From positions 1 to 23,654 of the forward strand of contig CAYUVK010000077.1 of assembly GCA_964448105.1 (NCBI GenBank): DNA of 23,654 bases, written 5' to 3'. Shown here in pieces: positions 1-8,270 of the stretch. How positions within the stretch are numbered: position 1 is the first letter of the stretch; each line of letters starts with the position of its first letter. The position numbers and the translations under genes were made by a program. This DNA comes from CAVQBP01 sp964448105 (GTDB lineage Bacteria; Bacteroidota; Ignavibacteria; Ignavibacteriales; Ignavibacteriaceae). The notes under the pieces were generated by a model that was given only the letters and a program-made list of their open reading frames with translations, was not told where the DNA came from and did no database searches.

Positions 1-401
1 ATTTTGGGATTTAGTTCAAAGAGGATGAAAATTATATCGGTCATATTTCAGTGAAAAATATTGATTGGGTTATACCCCGCGGAGAAATAGCATACAATAT
101 TTCCGAAGAATATTAAGGCAAAGGGATAATGACTGAAGCTTTAACTGCAATTATCAAATTTAGTTTTGAAAACTTATCTATGAATAGACTCTTTTTAAGA
201 GTAATGACGAATAACAATAGAAGTTATGAATTAGCGGAACGTCGTGGATTTTCATGAGAAGGTATTTTGAGAAAAGATCACAAAACCTACGATGGTGAAC
301 TTGTTGATCTTTATTATTACGGGATGACAAGTGAAGATTATAAAATTTTTTTTTATGATCTTTTTTATTTCTGTTTAACCCATATCTTACTTCCAAATTA
401 A
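1..401 (+). pseudogene. Decayed GNAT (RimJ/RimL-type) N-acetyltransferase, 5' end outside the window
   Basis: Reading codons from base 3 gives a recognisable C-terminal two thirds of a ribosomal-protein-type GNAT acetyltransferase. It contains IGHIS, GEIAYNISEEY, GKGIMTEAL (the acetyl-CoA loop, normally after a Q or R), NRLFLRVMTNNNRSYELAERRGF and a final GELVDLYYYGM stretch. The frame is broken by TAG at 12-14, TAA at 114-116 (exactly where the acetyl-CoA loop has Q/R in the family) and TGA at 255-257. A run of nine T at 346-354 follows, after which the tail to the stop at 399-401 no longer looks like the family and may be frameshifted. Three different stop codons argue against recoding of one codon and for an inactive relic. 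The promoter and start are not in the window. Confidence 0.8.
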
Positions 402-436
402 ATATAATCTAATTGGTTTTTAATATTTTCAAAAAA

Positions 437-3067
437 TTATATTGTGAACCAGTAGTTAAATTTTATTAAAAAGATATTATTTGGAAATACATCTTTCAGC
501 ATATTCATTGTTTTATTTAATGAATTATATCCCGGCCTAACATCATATGTCATTTCATTTGCCCACACAATATAAATTTGAGAACCGGGACTGTATTCCC
601 ATCTTAAAACAAGGTTAGACCTAAATTGAGAAAAATTAAAATCGGGATTTCCAAAAGTATAATTAGTTAACTCTCCCGCTTCCGGTACCTCATATTCATT
701 ATCGTTTAATAAAGGATTTAATAATGAATACCTGTTGTTATAATCGGCAGTTTTGGGGTCTGTAATAATTTTAAAATTTGAAAATTTACCGACTGAAGCA
801 AAAGGGCTTCCATAATATTGGATGGAAAGTTCCGGAGTGATGTTATAATCAATTCTGAAAGTTAATGCAAGAGTATGCTGGTCTAATTTTCCGAATATAA
901 ATTTATCTTTTCCGTCAACGGATTTAGTATCGACGTATTGGAGATTATCTATATTTGATGAGTAATTTGTACTTACCGAAAATTTTAATGTATTTAACGG
1001 CATAAAGGATATTCCAGGCTGTATACTGTAAAACCTGGTATTCTGATGTTGCGATAATGAAATATTACTATTAAGCTCAAAGAAGAATTTTTGCGAAGGA
1101 TTGGACCTTACATAAAAGTTATTTGACCAGCTTGGCGGAATTAACATCGCCGACCCGCCTCTTAAGATACGCGTATCTAAAGTCTGTGTTTGATATTCAA
1201 AAGAGGTTGAAATAGCCCACAAATTTAAAAACTCAAGATAGATATTTAATCCCCCGCTTGACGATAAATAATCCATTCGATAAGACCATTCATTTGACTG
1301 GTCTATCCCGATTGAATAAGTTCTGAAAATTGATTCAGGCTGGTTAACAAAATAAGAGATTGCATTATTTTGTTCAATAAAATCTGCGATTTGCATAAAC
1401 CCGATATCATTAAGATCAAGCCCCGGCGAACGCCAGTTTATCTCGGTTGAATATCTCCATAAACCTTTGCTCCCTTTACCGATTTTAATTTTACCGCCAT
1501 GACCGTTAAGATGTGAGCGTGTGCTGTCAAAATAATATGCATCAGGTCTCTGGTAATATCTTGCAGATGAAGTCTGCAGTTCATTAATTGCCTTATTGCT
1601 GCCGGAAATATTACTCCCGATTAATTTTGCATCAACATAAAATTCTTTATCATTCAAATAATGAAGGAAATCAAGTCCGCCTGTAAAAGCATTTCTATTC
1701 ATAAAATTCAGGTGGGAATCATTAATAAACCTGTTTGTAGATGTAACAATTCCTCCAAGCATCGTATTCCCTTCGTTGTAGTCTTTTTGAATCCGGACAA
1801 TTGCATAATTAGTTAGAGGTTCCACACTTATATTGTTTATTTTTCCGCCGGAGCTTAAATCTGCTTTTTCATTTGCAGTTAAGCTTTGTAATATTCCAAC
1901 AGAAAGACCATTCGAAGTTTTACCGCTGACTTTTACTGCGCTGAGAATTGTTGTGTTATCCGGCATATCTAAATATTCATTATCTTTCAAACCGGGTGAG
2001 TAACCTGGTGTTTGCCCAATCCGGCGGCTGTAAAATATAGTTGCATCATTAAGATCAAAACTAAAAATATTTTTTCCTTCAAGGAAGAAAGGGCGCTTCT
2101 CTTCATAAAATGTTTCAAATGCAGTAAGGTTCATTACCGAAGGATCCGATTCTACCTGTCCGAAATCCGGGTTAATGGTTAAATCGGCAGTAAAATTGCT
2201 TGATAAACCTATCTTTGCATCTATACCGAAATTACCAAGCCAAGTTCTGCCTTTGTCTGCAAAAGGATTTCCAAATTCTTTTTGGAATGTTTTGAGCTTA
2301 CCAACCGAATACGGCATTATTTCGATTCGCCGTGAACTGGGTAATCCCTTAATGCCGTGCAGTTCACCGAATAAATATAACATTCCCGGTCCCTTTGAAG
2401 TCTGGGGTTCCCAATCACTTTCTTCCTGAAGGCGGTCTATCCATCTCCAGCAGTGCATTCCCCAAACCTGTTCATAATCACTGCTGTATCTCAGTTGACT
2501 TAGAGGAATTTCAAATTCGGCAACCCAGGCGGAATCTTCCATTCCTATTTTAACATACCAGACAGCATTCCAGTTCATATCGGCGACCATAGGATTTGTC
2601 AATACAAGATCTATTTTTTGTCCAGAAGCTGTAGCATCAAATTCAAATCCGGTTCGATGGTCATGATAGCTGTCAAAGTTAATTCCTACAACATCTCCCT
2701 GAAATTCGTCTCTTCTCCCTGCTTTTTTTGCTATTCTTTCCGGTTCATTGTCGTATGCTCTAATTGCTACATAAATATTATTATCATCGTAAAGTATTTT
2801 AATCTCTGTCGGCTGAGACGGCTTAGCACCTTCGCTTGGTATCCACTGGGTAAAATTCCCTGCCCATTCACCGGTCTTCCAGCAGGGATCATCTAACTTC
2901 CCATCAATTTTTGGTTTTTTGGTTGTTAAACGTATTGTATTATAAATTCTTTTTTGTTTGTTTTGATTTGTACTTGCTGTATCAGTTTTACTTATTAAAT
3001 CGAAGGGAAAAGCATTCAGGTTAAATATTATAAGTAAAAAAAATGCAATCAGGTTTTTCGGAATCAT
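437..3067 (-). CDS. DUF5916 outer-membrane beta-barrel protein with CBM9-like N-terminal domain
   Basis: 876 residues from the ATG at 3067. A reading frame extends to a TTG at 3091, but the ATG is preceded by a GGGG tract at Shine-Dalgarno distance and begins directly with a signal peptide (MIPKNLIAFFLLIIFNLNAF), so I use it. Residues about 42-212 look like the CBM9/DOMON-like domain of this family (KIDGKLDDPCW near 53-63, IYVAIRAYD near 98-106). The rest is the DUF5916 barrel, with the family hallmark FYEEKRPFFLEGKNIF and many alternating polar/aromatic strands, ending in a strand with NYWF. Expected location is the outer membrane. The substrate is unknown; the front domain suggests a glycan or other ligand, by family only. 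It lies downstream of the YcaQ-like gene on the same strand across 173 bp. Confidence 0.88.
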   Translation of the reverse strand: MIPKNLIAFFLLIIFNLNAFPFDLISKTDTASTNQNKQKRIYNTIRLTTKKPKIDGKLDDPCWKTGEWAGNFTQWIPSEGAKPSQPTEIKILYDDNNIYVAIRAYDNEPERIAKKAGRRDEFQGDVVGINFDSYHDHRTGFEFDATASGQKIDLVLTNPMVADMNWNAVWYVKIGMEDSAWVAEFEIPLSQLRYSSDYEQVWGMHCWRWIDRLQEESDWEPQTSKGPGMLYLFGELHGIKGLPSSRRIEIMPYSVGKLKTFQKEFGNPFADKGRTWLGNFGIDAKIGLSSNFTADLTINPDFGQVESDPSVMNLTAFETFYEEKRPFFLEGKNIFSFDLNDATIFYSRRIGQTPGYSPGLKDNEYLDMPDNTTILSAVKVSGKTSNGLSVGILQSLTANEKADLSSGGKINNISVEPLTNYAIVRIQKDYNEGNTMLGGIVTSTNRFINDSHLNFMNRNAFTGGLDFLHYLNDKEFYVDAKLIGSNISGSNKAINELQTSSARYYQRPDAYYFDSTRSHLNGHGGKIKIGKGSKGLWRYSTEINWRSPGLDLNDIGFMQIADFIEQNNAISYFVNQPESIFRTYSIGIDQSNEWSYRMDYLSSSGGLNIYLEFLNLWAISTSFEYQTQTLDTRILRGGSAMLIPPSWSNNFYVRSNPSQKFFFELNSNISLSQHQNTRFYSIQPGISFMPLNTLKFSVSTNYSSNIDNLQYVDTKSVDGKDKFIFGKLDQHTLALTFRIDYNITPELSIQYYGSPFASVGKFSNFKIITDPKTADYNNRYSLLNPLLNDNEYEVPEAGELTNYTFGNPDFNFSQFRSNLVLRWEYSPGSQIYIVWANEMTYDVRPGYNSLNKTMNMLKDVFPNNIFLIKFNYWFTI

Positions 3068-3240
3068 TTTTACCCCGGTTTTGAAATTCAAAAATAAAAA
3101 ATAATTACCGGAAATATTCGTTTGATTGGAACAAATAATTGTAAAAAATTGTCACAGAAATAATTTCCCCTTCAAGCCGGAAATTTTAAATAAATATTGT
3201 TAGATTATCCCCCAGAAGTTAACAGTAAATTCCGGACTGT

Positions 3241-4500
3241 TTATACTTTTTTCAAGTTGGATTGTAGCTGATTTTTAATAGAAAAAGGAGTGCATTTTTT
3301 AATAACAATTTTTTCGCAATTATTAAATTCAGCAAAACTTTTAAGCTTATGTGAAAATGGATGCATGAATCCATCGTAATCTTTAAAATTCTTTTCAAAG
3401 ACAAGATTATTTATTATTAAAGTTTTCTTCTGCCGGTCCGCTTTCGGATCAAACCTCCCCGCAAAATTGTTGTTCCATAAGATTGGAACGACAAAATAGC
3501 CGTACTTTCTCTTGGACGGTGGTAAATAGCATTCTATTGCATAATCAAAATTAAAAAGCCGCTTTGTCCGTTCTCTTTGAATGATGAGATTATCGAAAGG
3601 AGATAGAAAATGAACACGGGGAGAAGATTTTATCCTTTTATCAATACTATTAATATTATTGGGGAAGGAATAATTTAATTTTTTCTGATCATCTTCAATA
3701 TAAAAAGAAATAATTTCACCTGATTCATGCAGTTCATCAATAGTTTTTTTTATTGCGGCTTGGTCAGCAATTTGAAGATCTGAAACAGATGATTTACCCG
3801 GCTGCATAAATTTTAATATTTCTCTTTCCGTAGCAACCCCAAGCGATGATATAGCTCTTCGTACGAAGTAACTGCTAAGTTCATCTTTCGACGGCATAGC
3901 TGTATCTAAATTTGCCGGCAGAACCCGTTCCTTTAGATCATAATATTTCTGAAAGCTTTTTCTTTCGGAAACCATAAGATCTCCCTGCCAAAATAAATAT
4001 TCGAGAGCAGTTTTTGCCGGCTTCCACTGCCACCATGTTCCGCCCTTTTTACCTGTATCATTTTCAAAATCACTTGAACATAATTGCCCTTCGTTTTTTA
4101 TTCTCTCGAGAACCGGAGCAAGGTATTTTTTTGACTGATTAAACCTGTACTTCAGCCATTTACTTTTTGGTTTTGTGAAATTTGCCATTCTTGGAAGCGA
4201 ATACCTATAATCTTCCATCGGGATAAATGACATGGCATGTGTCCAGTATTCAAAAATAAGCTTCTCTTTTGCCTGCAGATCATGCAGATGTTTTTCAGAA
4301 TAGTTATTATTTCGTGTCCAGAGTATATGATGATGTGCCCGGTTAATAACCGAAATAGTATCAATCTGAACATACCCGAGCTTATTTATAATTTGTGCAG
4401 TTCCCTTTTTCCCTTTTGGTAATTTTGATTTACCATCTAAAAGTTGCGCATTAAGCACTATTTGGGATGTATCATATCGGGATATTTTCAAATTACTCAT
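3241..4500 (-). CDS. YcaQ/AlkX-like winged-helix DNA glycosylase family protein (HTH_42)
   Basis: 419 residues, the usual size for this family. The N-terminal part carries LGYVQIDTISVINRAHHHILWTR (residues 41-63), which matches the YcaQ/AlkZ family. The catalytic-site motif is Q45-I-D47, the QxD form described for the YcaQ/AlkX branch, rather than the QxQ form of the AlkZ branch. The following YSEKHLHDL, FEYWTHAMSFIP and LEYLFWQGDLM segments are typical, and RVHFLSPFDNLIIQR near residue 292 is the conserved C-terminal core. Family members remove bulky or crosslinked alkyl adducts from DNA. Cytosolic, with no signal peptide. The ATG at 4500 faces the lipoprotein hydrolase gene across a 183-bp divergent spacer. 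Its exact lesion specificity cannot be read from sequence. Confidence 0.85.
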   Translation of the reverse strand: MSNLKISRYDTSQIVLNAQLLDGKSKLPKGKKGTAQIINKLGYVQIDTISVINRAHHHILWTRNNNYSEKHLHDLQAKEKLIFEYWTHAMSFIPMEDYRYSLPRMANFTKPKSKWLKYRFNQSKKYLAPVLERIKNEGQLCSSDFENDTGKKGGTWWQWKPAKTALEYLFWQGDLMVSERKSFQKYYDLKERVLPANLDTAMPSKDELSSYFVRRAISSLGVATEREILKFMQPGKSSVSDLQIADQAAIKKTIDELHESGEIISFYIEDDQKKLNYSFPNNINSIDKRIKSSPRVHFLSPFDNLIIQRERTKRLFNFDYAIECYLPPSKRKYGYFVVPILWNNNFAGRFDPKADRQKKTLIINNLVFEKNFKDYDGFMHPFSHKLKSFAEFNNCEKIVIKKCTPFSIKNQLQSNLKKV

Positions 4501-4683
4501 TAAGATTTCAATGAAATTATTAGAAAAATATTTTAAAATTATATTTCAACAAATTACTGTTAAAATTAAATAATGAACAACCATATAAGAGCAATAAAAT
4601 TAATAGAAAAGAAAAATAGTATTAAAAATTGATTATTTTAAATATTAAAATTTACTTCCTATATTTTCATTGGAGGAAGATTA

Positions 4684-5556
4684 ATGAAAAAGTATTTTCT
4701 TTTATTGTTTACATTTTTAATTATCGCAGGGTGCAAAAGCCAAAATAATTGGGAATTGAAATCCGGTGAGATTAAAACCGGTGATGCAAATATTCATTAT
4801 GTTGAAAAAGGGGACGGAGATACAACTTTATTCTTTCTTCACGGCTGGGGAATAAATTCCGGCTACTGGAATAATCAAATGAATTATTTCAGCAAAAAAT
4901 ATAAAACTATCGCAATTGATTTGGCAGGATTTGGAAAATCAACATCCGAAAGAAAAGACTATACTGTAAAAAAATATGCAGATGATGTTAGTGATATTAT
5001 TAACAAGCTGGATTTACAAAATGTAATTCTTATCGGGCATTCTATGAGCGGGGATATTATTTTGGAAACAGCTTTGAAAAATAATAAATCTATTATTGGA
5101 GTTGTCGGAGTAGATAATTTTAAATTTGTCGGTACTAAATTGAGTCCTGAGCAATTAAAGGAGATGAATTCGTTTATTGATACTTTAAAAAAAGACTATA
5201 AAAATGTAGCTCCCGAATATGCAGCTAAATATTTATTCAGTCCCTCAACAGATACTACTATTAGAAATATGGTAAAAAAAGATTATAGAAACAGCAATCC
5301 TGAAGCTGCAATCTCATCAATTGAAAATGTATTTAAATATGATGAAATGGCTAAATTACCCAACCTGGATTACAAATTATATTTAATAAACAGTGATGGA
5401 ATACCAACTAATACAAAAGGATTAAAAAAATATTGTAAGAGTTCATTTGAGGTTCTTGAAATTCATGGAACCGGTCATTTCCCCATGGTTGAAAAACCTG
5501 ATGAGTTTAACCGTCTGCTGCAAACTGTTGTTTATAAAATTGGCATGACTAATTAA
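4684..5556 (+). CDS. Lipoprotein alpha/beta hydrolase
   Basis: 290 residues. MKKYFLLLFTFLIIAGC is a lipoprotein signal with Cys17 as the acylated residue, so the mature enzyme should be membrane-anchored on the periplasmic or outer side. The fold is a classic alpha/beta hydrolase: oxyanion-loop HGWG at 53-56, nucleophile elbow GHSMSG with Ser120, probable acid Asp238 in NSDGIPT, and His265 in GTGHFPMVEKP. The substrate is not determined; esterase, lactonase or haloperoxidase-like activities all share this layout. Translation starts at ATG 4684 behind a strong GGAGGA tract at 4672-4677. Most alpha/beta hydrolases of this type are cytosolic, and a second one without lipobox lies at 20820-21620. 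Confidence 0.87.
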   Translation: MKKYFLLLFTFLIIAGCKSQNNWELKSGEIKTGDANIHYVEKGDGDTTLFFLHGWGINSGYWNNQMNYFSKKYKTIAIDLAGFGKSTSERKDYTVKKYADDVSDIINKLDLQNVILIGHSMSGDIILETALKNNKSIIGVVGVDNFKFVGTKLSPEQLKEMNSFIDTLKKDYKNVAPEYAAKYLFSPSTDTTIRNMVKKDYRNSNPEAAISSIENVFKYDEMAKLPNLDYKLYLINSDGIPTNTKGLKKYCKSSFEVLEIHGTGHFPMVEKPDEFNRLLQTVVYKIGMTN

Positions 5557-5571
5557 ATAAATAAGAATCCT

Positions 5572-5595
5572 CTTTAATTTTTAGAGAAATTAAAG
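5572..5595 (+). terminator. AT-rich hairpin after lipoprotein hydrolase
   Basis: CTTTAATTT (5572-5580), six-base loop, AAATTAAAG (5587-5595): a perfect 9-bp inverted repeat 16 bases after the stop codon. It has no U-run afterwards and low GC, so its role as a terminator is uncertain. Confidence 0.35.
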
Positions 5596-5611
5596 TTGTG
5601 ACAAATCACTT
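5596..5611 (+). promoter_or_regulatory. Candidate Crp/Fnr-like box upstream of DUF1361 gene
   Basis: TTGTGACAAATCACTT contains GTGA-CAAA-TCAC, an inverted repeat with the four-base spacing usual for Crp/Fnr-family operators. It is 132 bp before the DUF1361 start. A TGTGACAA core also appears upstream of two other genes in the window. No regulator gene is visible, so this is inference from pattern only. Confidence 0.25.
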
Positions 5612-5743
5612 ATTAAAGAAGAGGAAGTATTATTCAGGTTTTATTATCCAAAATATTTATGAAATTTGCGGAACATTTTTTGCTTTAGTTATGACTAAAC
5701 AATAATTGTAAGTATTTATTTACGGAAAAATTTAATATAAATT

Positions 5744-6409
5744 ATGATTAAGCAGCTTAAAGAATCGGGCAGATTAAATACTACGCTTTTACTAATCATT
5801 CTAAGCACATTTAGTTTCGGATTATCTATTTTTAGAATATTATATTCGCATTCATTTGAATTTTTATTTTTGAATTGGAACCTGTTTCTGGCTTCCATCC
5901 CGTGGTTTATAAGTTCAATTATAATATTAAAAAAGCTGCAGGATAAGAAATTTTTACTGGTAATAATGATTCTGTCCTGGGTAATATTTTTCCCTAATTC
6001 ACCATACATATTAACCGATTTATTTCATTTAGGAATGAGTTCAAAAGCACCTCTATGGTACGATTTGATTTTAATTTTATCATTTGCATGGTCTGGTTTA
6101 CTATTCGGTTTTGTGAGTTTAATGGATATAGAAAAAGTGCTGGAAAATTTGATCGGAAAGGGGAAAACCACTTTTATAACAATCGGATTCCTATTTTTAA
6201 GCGGCTTTGGTATTTATATCGGCAGGTATTTAAGGTGGAATTCATGGGATGTTATTATCAGCCCATTTGCATTATCCAGCGATATTTTAAGCAAAATATC
6301 ACACCCGATTTATAATTCAAGAGCATGGGGATTAACATTGTTTATCGGGTTATTGCTTAATTTAATTTACTTCTCATTTAAACTTTTCAGCCAGGGACAA
6401 AAAAGCTAA
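5744..6409 (+). CDS. DUF1361 integral membrane protein
   Basis: 221 residues with about six hydrophobic helices (approximately 12-34, 46-63, 69-83, 107-127, 143-161 and 196-213). The signature FPNSPYILTDLFHL at 83-96 and GRYLRWNSWD at 160-169 are the conserved cores of the DUF1361 family. The family has no established function known to me; it is an inner-membrane protein in many Gram-negative and Gram-positive bacteria. There is no clear Shine-Dalgarno sequence before ATG 5744. A TTTAGT-TATG-ACTAAA palindrome sits at 5684-5699, 44 bp upstream, and could be an operator. Confidence 0.85.
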   Translation: MIKQLKESGRLNTTLLLIILSTFSFGLSIFRILYSHSFEFLFLNWNLFLASIPWFISSIIILKKLQDKKFLLVIMILSWVIFFPNSPYILTDLFHLGMSSKAPLWYDLILILSFAWSGLLFGFVSLMDIEKVLENLIGKGKTTFITIGFLFLSGFGIYIGRYLRWNSWDVIISPFALSSDILSKISHPIYNSRAWGLTLFIGLLLNLIYFSFKLFSQGQKS

Positions 6410-6662
6410 AAAATTTTCCCCTTAATACAAAAACAAGAGATAAGATTTTGTTTTATATGATTATAAATTCTTCCTTTTAATAAAGAGAAGGATTATTGAG
6501 ATGAGTTCGTTAATAAATACATTTTTCTGATTAATCTCCTTATATTTATTTGATTTTAATTATCTGTTTTACCTTCAATTATTTTTATTGCAAATGATAA
6601 ATCCATAAACTAAATTTATTTGCCCTCAAAATTATATTATTAAACTTGATAGGAATTAATCT

Positions 6663-7343
6663 ATGAAAAAGATATTTCTTCTTTTACCATTGTTATTAAT
6701 TGTAATCGGTTTTAGTTACGGCAAAATTATTGATAACAAGATCAAAAGTATTTTAGATCAAATCCAATATTCGGAAGTTGGTGCTAAAGATATGATCTTN
6801 NNNNNNNNNNNNNNNNNNNNNNNNNNNNNNNNNNNNNNNNNNNNNNNNNNNNNNNNNNNNNNNNNNNNNNNNNNNNNNNNNNNNNNNNNNNNNNNNNNNG
6901 AAAATTTAGAAAAAACAAAAGCACAAATGCCTAAAGATCAGCAGGCTTCATTTGATGAAACTATAAAAAGCTTTAAAGAACAGCTAAAGGAAATTGATGA
7001 TCCAAACAATCCCATGTACAGTCCTGAAATGGAAAATTCAATGAAACAGATGTACGATGAACAAATGAATCAATATAAAGAGCAGGTTGCTCAATGGGAA
7101 AAAGAATATCCGGCAAACAATCCCACTTCAATGATAAAAAATTGGCTTAATGAATTTCTAGATGGATCAAAAGATGTAGATTTTAAAGCAGAACTAGCGG
7201 AATCACAAGGGGGCAAGAGAGTTTTCGTAAAGCAAACTTATGAAAATAAACCTGAATTGTGGAAAGTATGTTTTAGAGCCGGTAAAGAGCCTACCGAAGC
7301 AGCCCGCAAGTTTGCTCAAAACTGGTTAAAGGAATTGAAATAA
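6663..7343 (+). CDS. Secreted hypothetical protein interrupted by assembly gap
   Basis: The left part (6663-6799) encodes a signal peptide, MKKIFLLLPLLLIVIGFSYG, and 25 further residues. The right part (6900-7343) encodes a soluble, charged, mostly helical segment rich in K, E, Q and M, ending with WLNEFLDGSKDVDF, YENKPELWKVCFRAGKEP and AARKFAQNWLKELK. I do not recognise a characterised domain. The two halves are separated by exactly 100 Ns. They stay in the same frame, but that has a one in three chance of being accidental, so the joined 226-residue length is not reliable. Both halves being one gene is supported by the intact left start, the intact right stop and the strong terminator right after. 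TAGGAA before the ATG may serve as a weak Shine-Dalgarno. Confidence 0.65.
   Translation: MKKIFLLLPLLLIVIGFSYGKIIDNKIKSILDQIQYSEVGAKDMIXXXXXXXXXXXXXXXXXXXXXXXXXXXXXXXXXXENLEKTKAQMPKDQQASFDETIKSFKEQLKEIDDPNNPMYSPEMENSMKQMYDEQMNQYKEQVAQWEKEYPANNPTSMIKNWLNEFLDGSKDVDFKAELAESQGGKRVFVKQTYENKPELWKVCFRAGKEPTEAARKFAQNWLKELK
6800..6899. other. Assembly gap of 100 Ns
   Basis: Exactly 100 consecutive N. This round number is the conventional placeholder for a scaffold gap of unknown size, so the true distance may be shorter or much longer. Confidence 0.97.
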
Positions 7344-7347
7344 TTAT

Positions 7348-7378
7348 AGAGCGACGGGATTCGTCGCTCTTAATTTTT
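7348..7378 (+). terminator. Rho-independent terminator after the gapped gene
   Basis: AGAGCGACG (7348-7356), loop GGATT, CGTCGCTCT (7362-7370), then TTAATTTTTCTTT. The 9-bp GC-containing perfect stem with a U-rich tail five bases after the stop codon is a textbook intrinsic terminator and the GC-richest element in the surrounding spacer. Confidence 0.85.
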
Positions 7379-7518
7379 CTTTAGTAGAATCTATAATTTT
7401 GTTCTAAAAGTCAAATTATTATTTCGACCAAAAGGAGAAGTCCCCTCTTTTTCTCTGCCTATTTAATCAAGATCATTCGAAATAACAATTTCATTACTCA
7501 TGCGTTCTTCTAAAACCT

Positions 7519-8148
7519 TTACATATTCGAATTTAGCTTTGGCCATATTTTATCCCCTTTTTTAATATTTTCTTTTGAATCCTTTTCCCAGAGTTTATGT
7601 ACTTCTTTTGTATGGCATAAATAAAGCTTACCGTCTACAATCTCCCATGCATTAGGGTCCGATGATACTAACTTATTCTTAGTAACTCCAAAAGAACAAA
7701 AACCGCCATATTGAGGTGCATATTTTTCAGGATTTTTCTCAAACATTTCCATGTGGTTTTTATTTGCAAAATACCATTCGGCATCATTCCATTTATAAGA
7801 ATATTTTTTGCTCCCCATAACCGATTTATTATCTGTAAAATATGCTACCGGATCATAACCATTTATTGCCACGCCGTTTTTATCCTTATCAATCTTTGTC
7901 ATCATTTCTTTTTTCATCATCATGTTATCGCTTTTCATTTTATGTTTTTCCATATCCATATTGCTTTTCATATCCTTTTTCATATCATCTTTTTTCATCA
8001 TCATGCTGTCGCTTTTCATTTCGTGGTTTTCCATTTTCATATTTTTATTCATATCGTCTTTTTTCATCATGTTATTTTGCTGCGCAAAAGAGGTAGAAAT
8101 TATAAAAATTGAAAGCAGAAAGACGGGTAAAAACCTGTAAAATTTCAT
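7519..8148 (-). CDS. Exported Met-rich YHS-domain protein
   Basis: 209 residues. Signal peptide MKFYRFLPVFLLSIFIISTSFA, cleaved near residue 22. Residues 27-83 are a low-complexity Met/Lys/Asp segment with two unequal repeats: 27-49 and 50-76, each opening MMKKDDM and closing MKSD-S/N-M, plus a partial MMKKEMM. It has 19 Met in 57 residues, and one His in each full repeat (H42, H69). Residues about 96-152 form a YHS domain (GYDPVAYF, YFANKNHMEMFEKNPEKYAPQYGGFC with Cys151), followed by the usual W-E-I-x-DGKLYL tail. YHS domains are associated with metal (often copper) handling. A Met-rich periplasmic segment fits soft-metal binding, but this is inference. AAGGAG lies upstream of ATG 8148. Confidence 0.85.
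   Translation of the reverse strand: MKFYRFLPVFLLSIFIISTSFAQQNNMMKKDDMNKNMKMENHEMKSDSMMMKKDDMKKDMKSNMDMEKHKMKSDNMMMKKEMMTKIDKDKNGVAINGYDPVAYFTDNKSVMGSKKYSYKWNDAEWYFANKNHMEMFEKNPEKYAPQYGGFCSFGVTKNKLVSSDPNAWEIVDGKLYLCHTKEVHKLWEKDSKENIKKGDKIWPKLNSNM
7900..8070 (-). repeat. Met-rich coding repeat inside YHS protein
   Basis: This DNA encodes residues 27-83 of the YHS protein: units of 23 and 27 codons and a partial third. The repeated TTTTTTCATCATCATG-like bases on the plus strand show an internal duplication at DNA level. Copy number in such a tract may vary between strains. Confidence 0.75.
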
Positions 8149-8200
8149 TTTGAACTCCTTTTTATATTTATAAATAAACGAAATGAAAAATAGAATAGAG

Positions 8201-8208
8201 TTGTCACA
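8201..8208 (-). promoter_or_regulatory. TTGTGACA-type motif upstream of YHS gene
   Basis: On the minus strand TTTTGTGACAA lies about 53 bases upstream of ATG 8148. The same TGTGACAA core occurs upstream of the DUF5916 gene (3149-3156, minus strand) and at 5596-5603. It could be a -35-like element or half an operator. No convincing -10 partner was identified. Confidence 0.25.
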
Positions 8209-8270
8209 AAACTTTCACGGAAGAATAATATTTGTAAGCTTAAAGAATGGTAGTGATTTTCGTAATAGAA

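Noticed and set aside
1..401. Stop-codon reassignment or recoding in the GNAT gene.
   Set aside because: All three stop types interrupt the same frame, while the other genes in the window end normally with TAA or TGA and contain no internal stops.
2175..2896. Plus-strand frames within the DUF5916 gene.
   Set aside because: They are antisense shadows of a well-supported 876-residue gene and lack start signals and known domains.
7711..8140. Long plus-strand reading frames full of His, Phe and Ile opposite the YHS gene.
   Set aside because: They are antisense shadows of the Met/Lys/Asp repeat (CAT/TTT codons); they have no ribosome-binding site and no plausible protein pattern.
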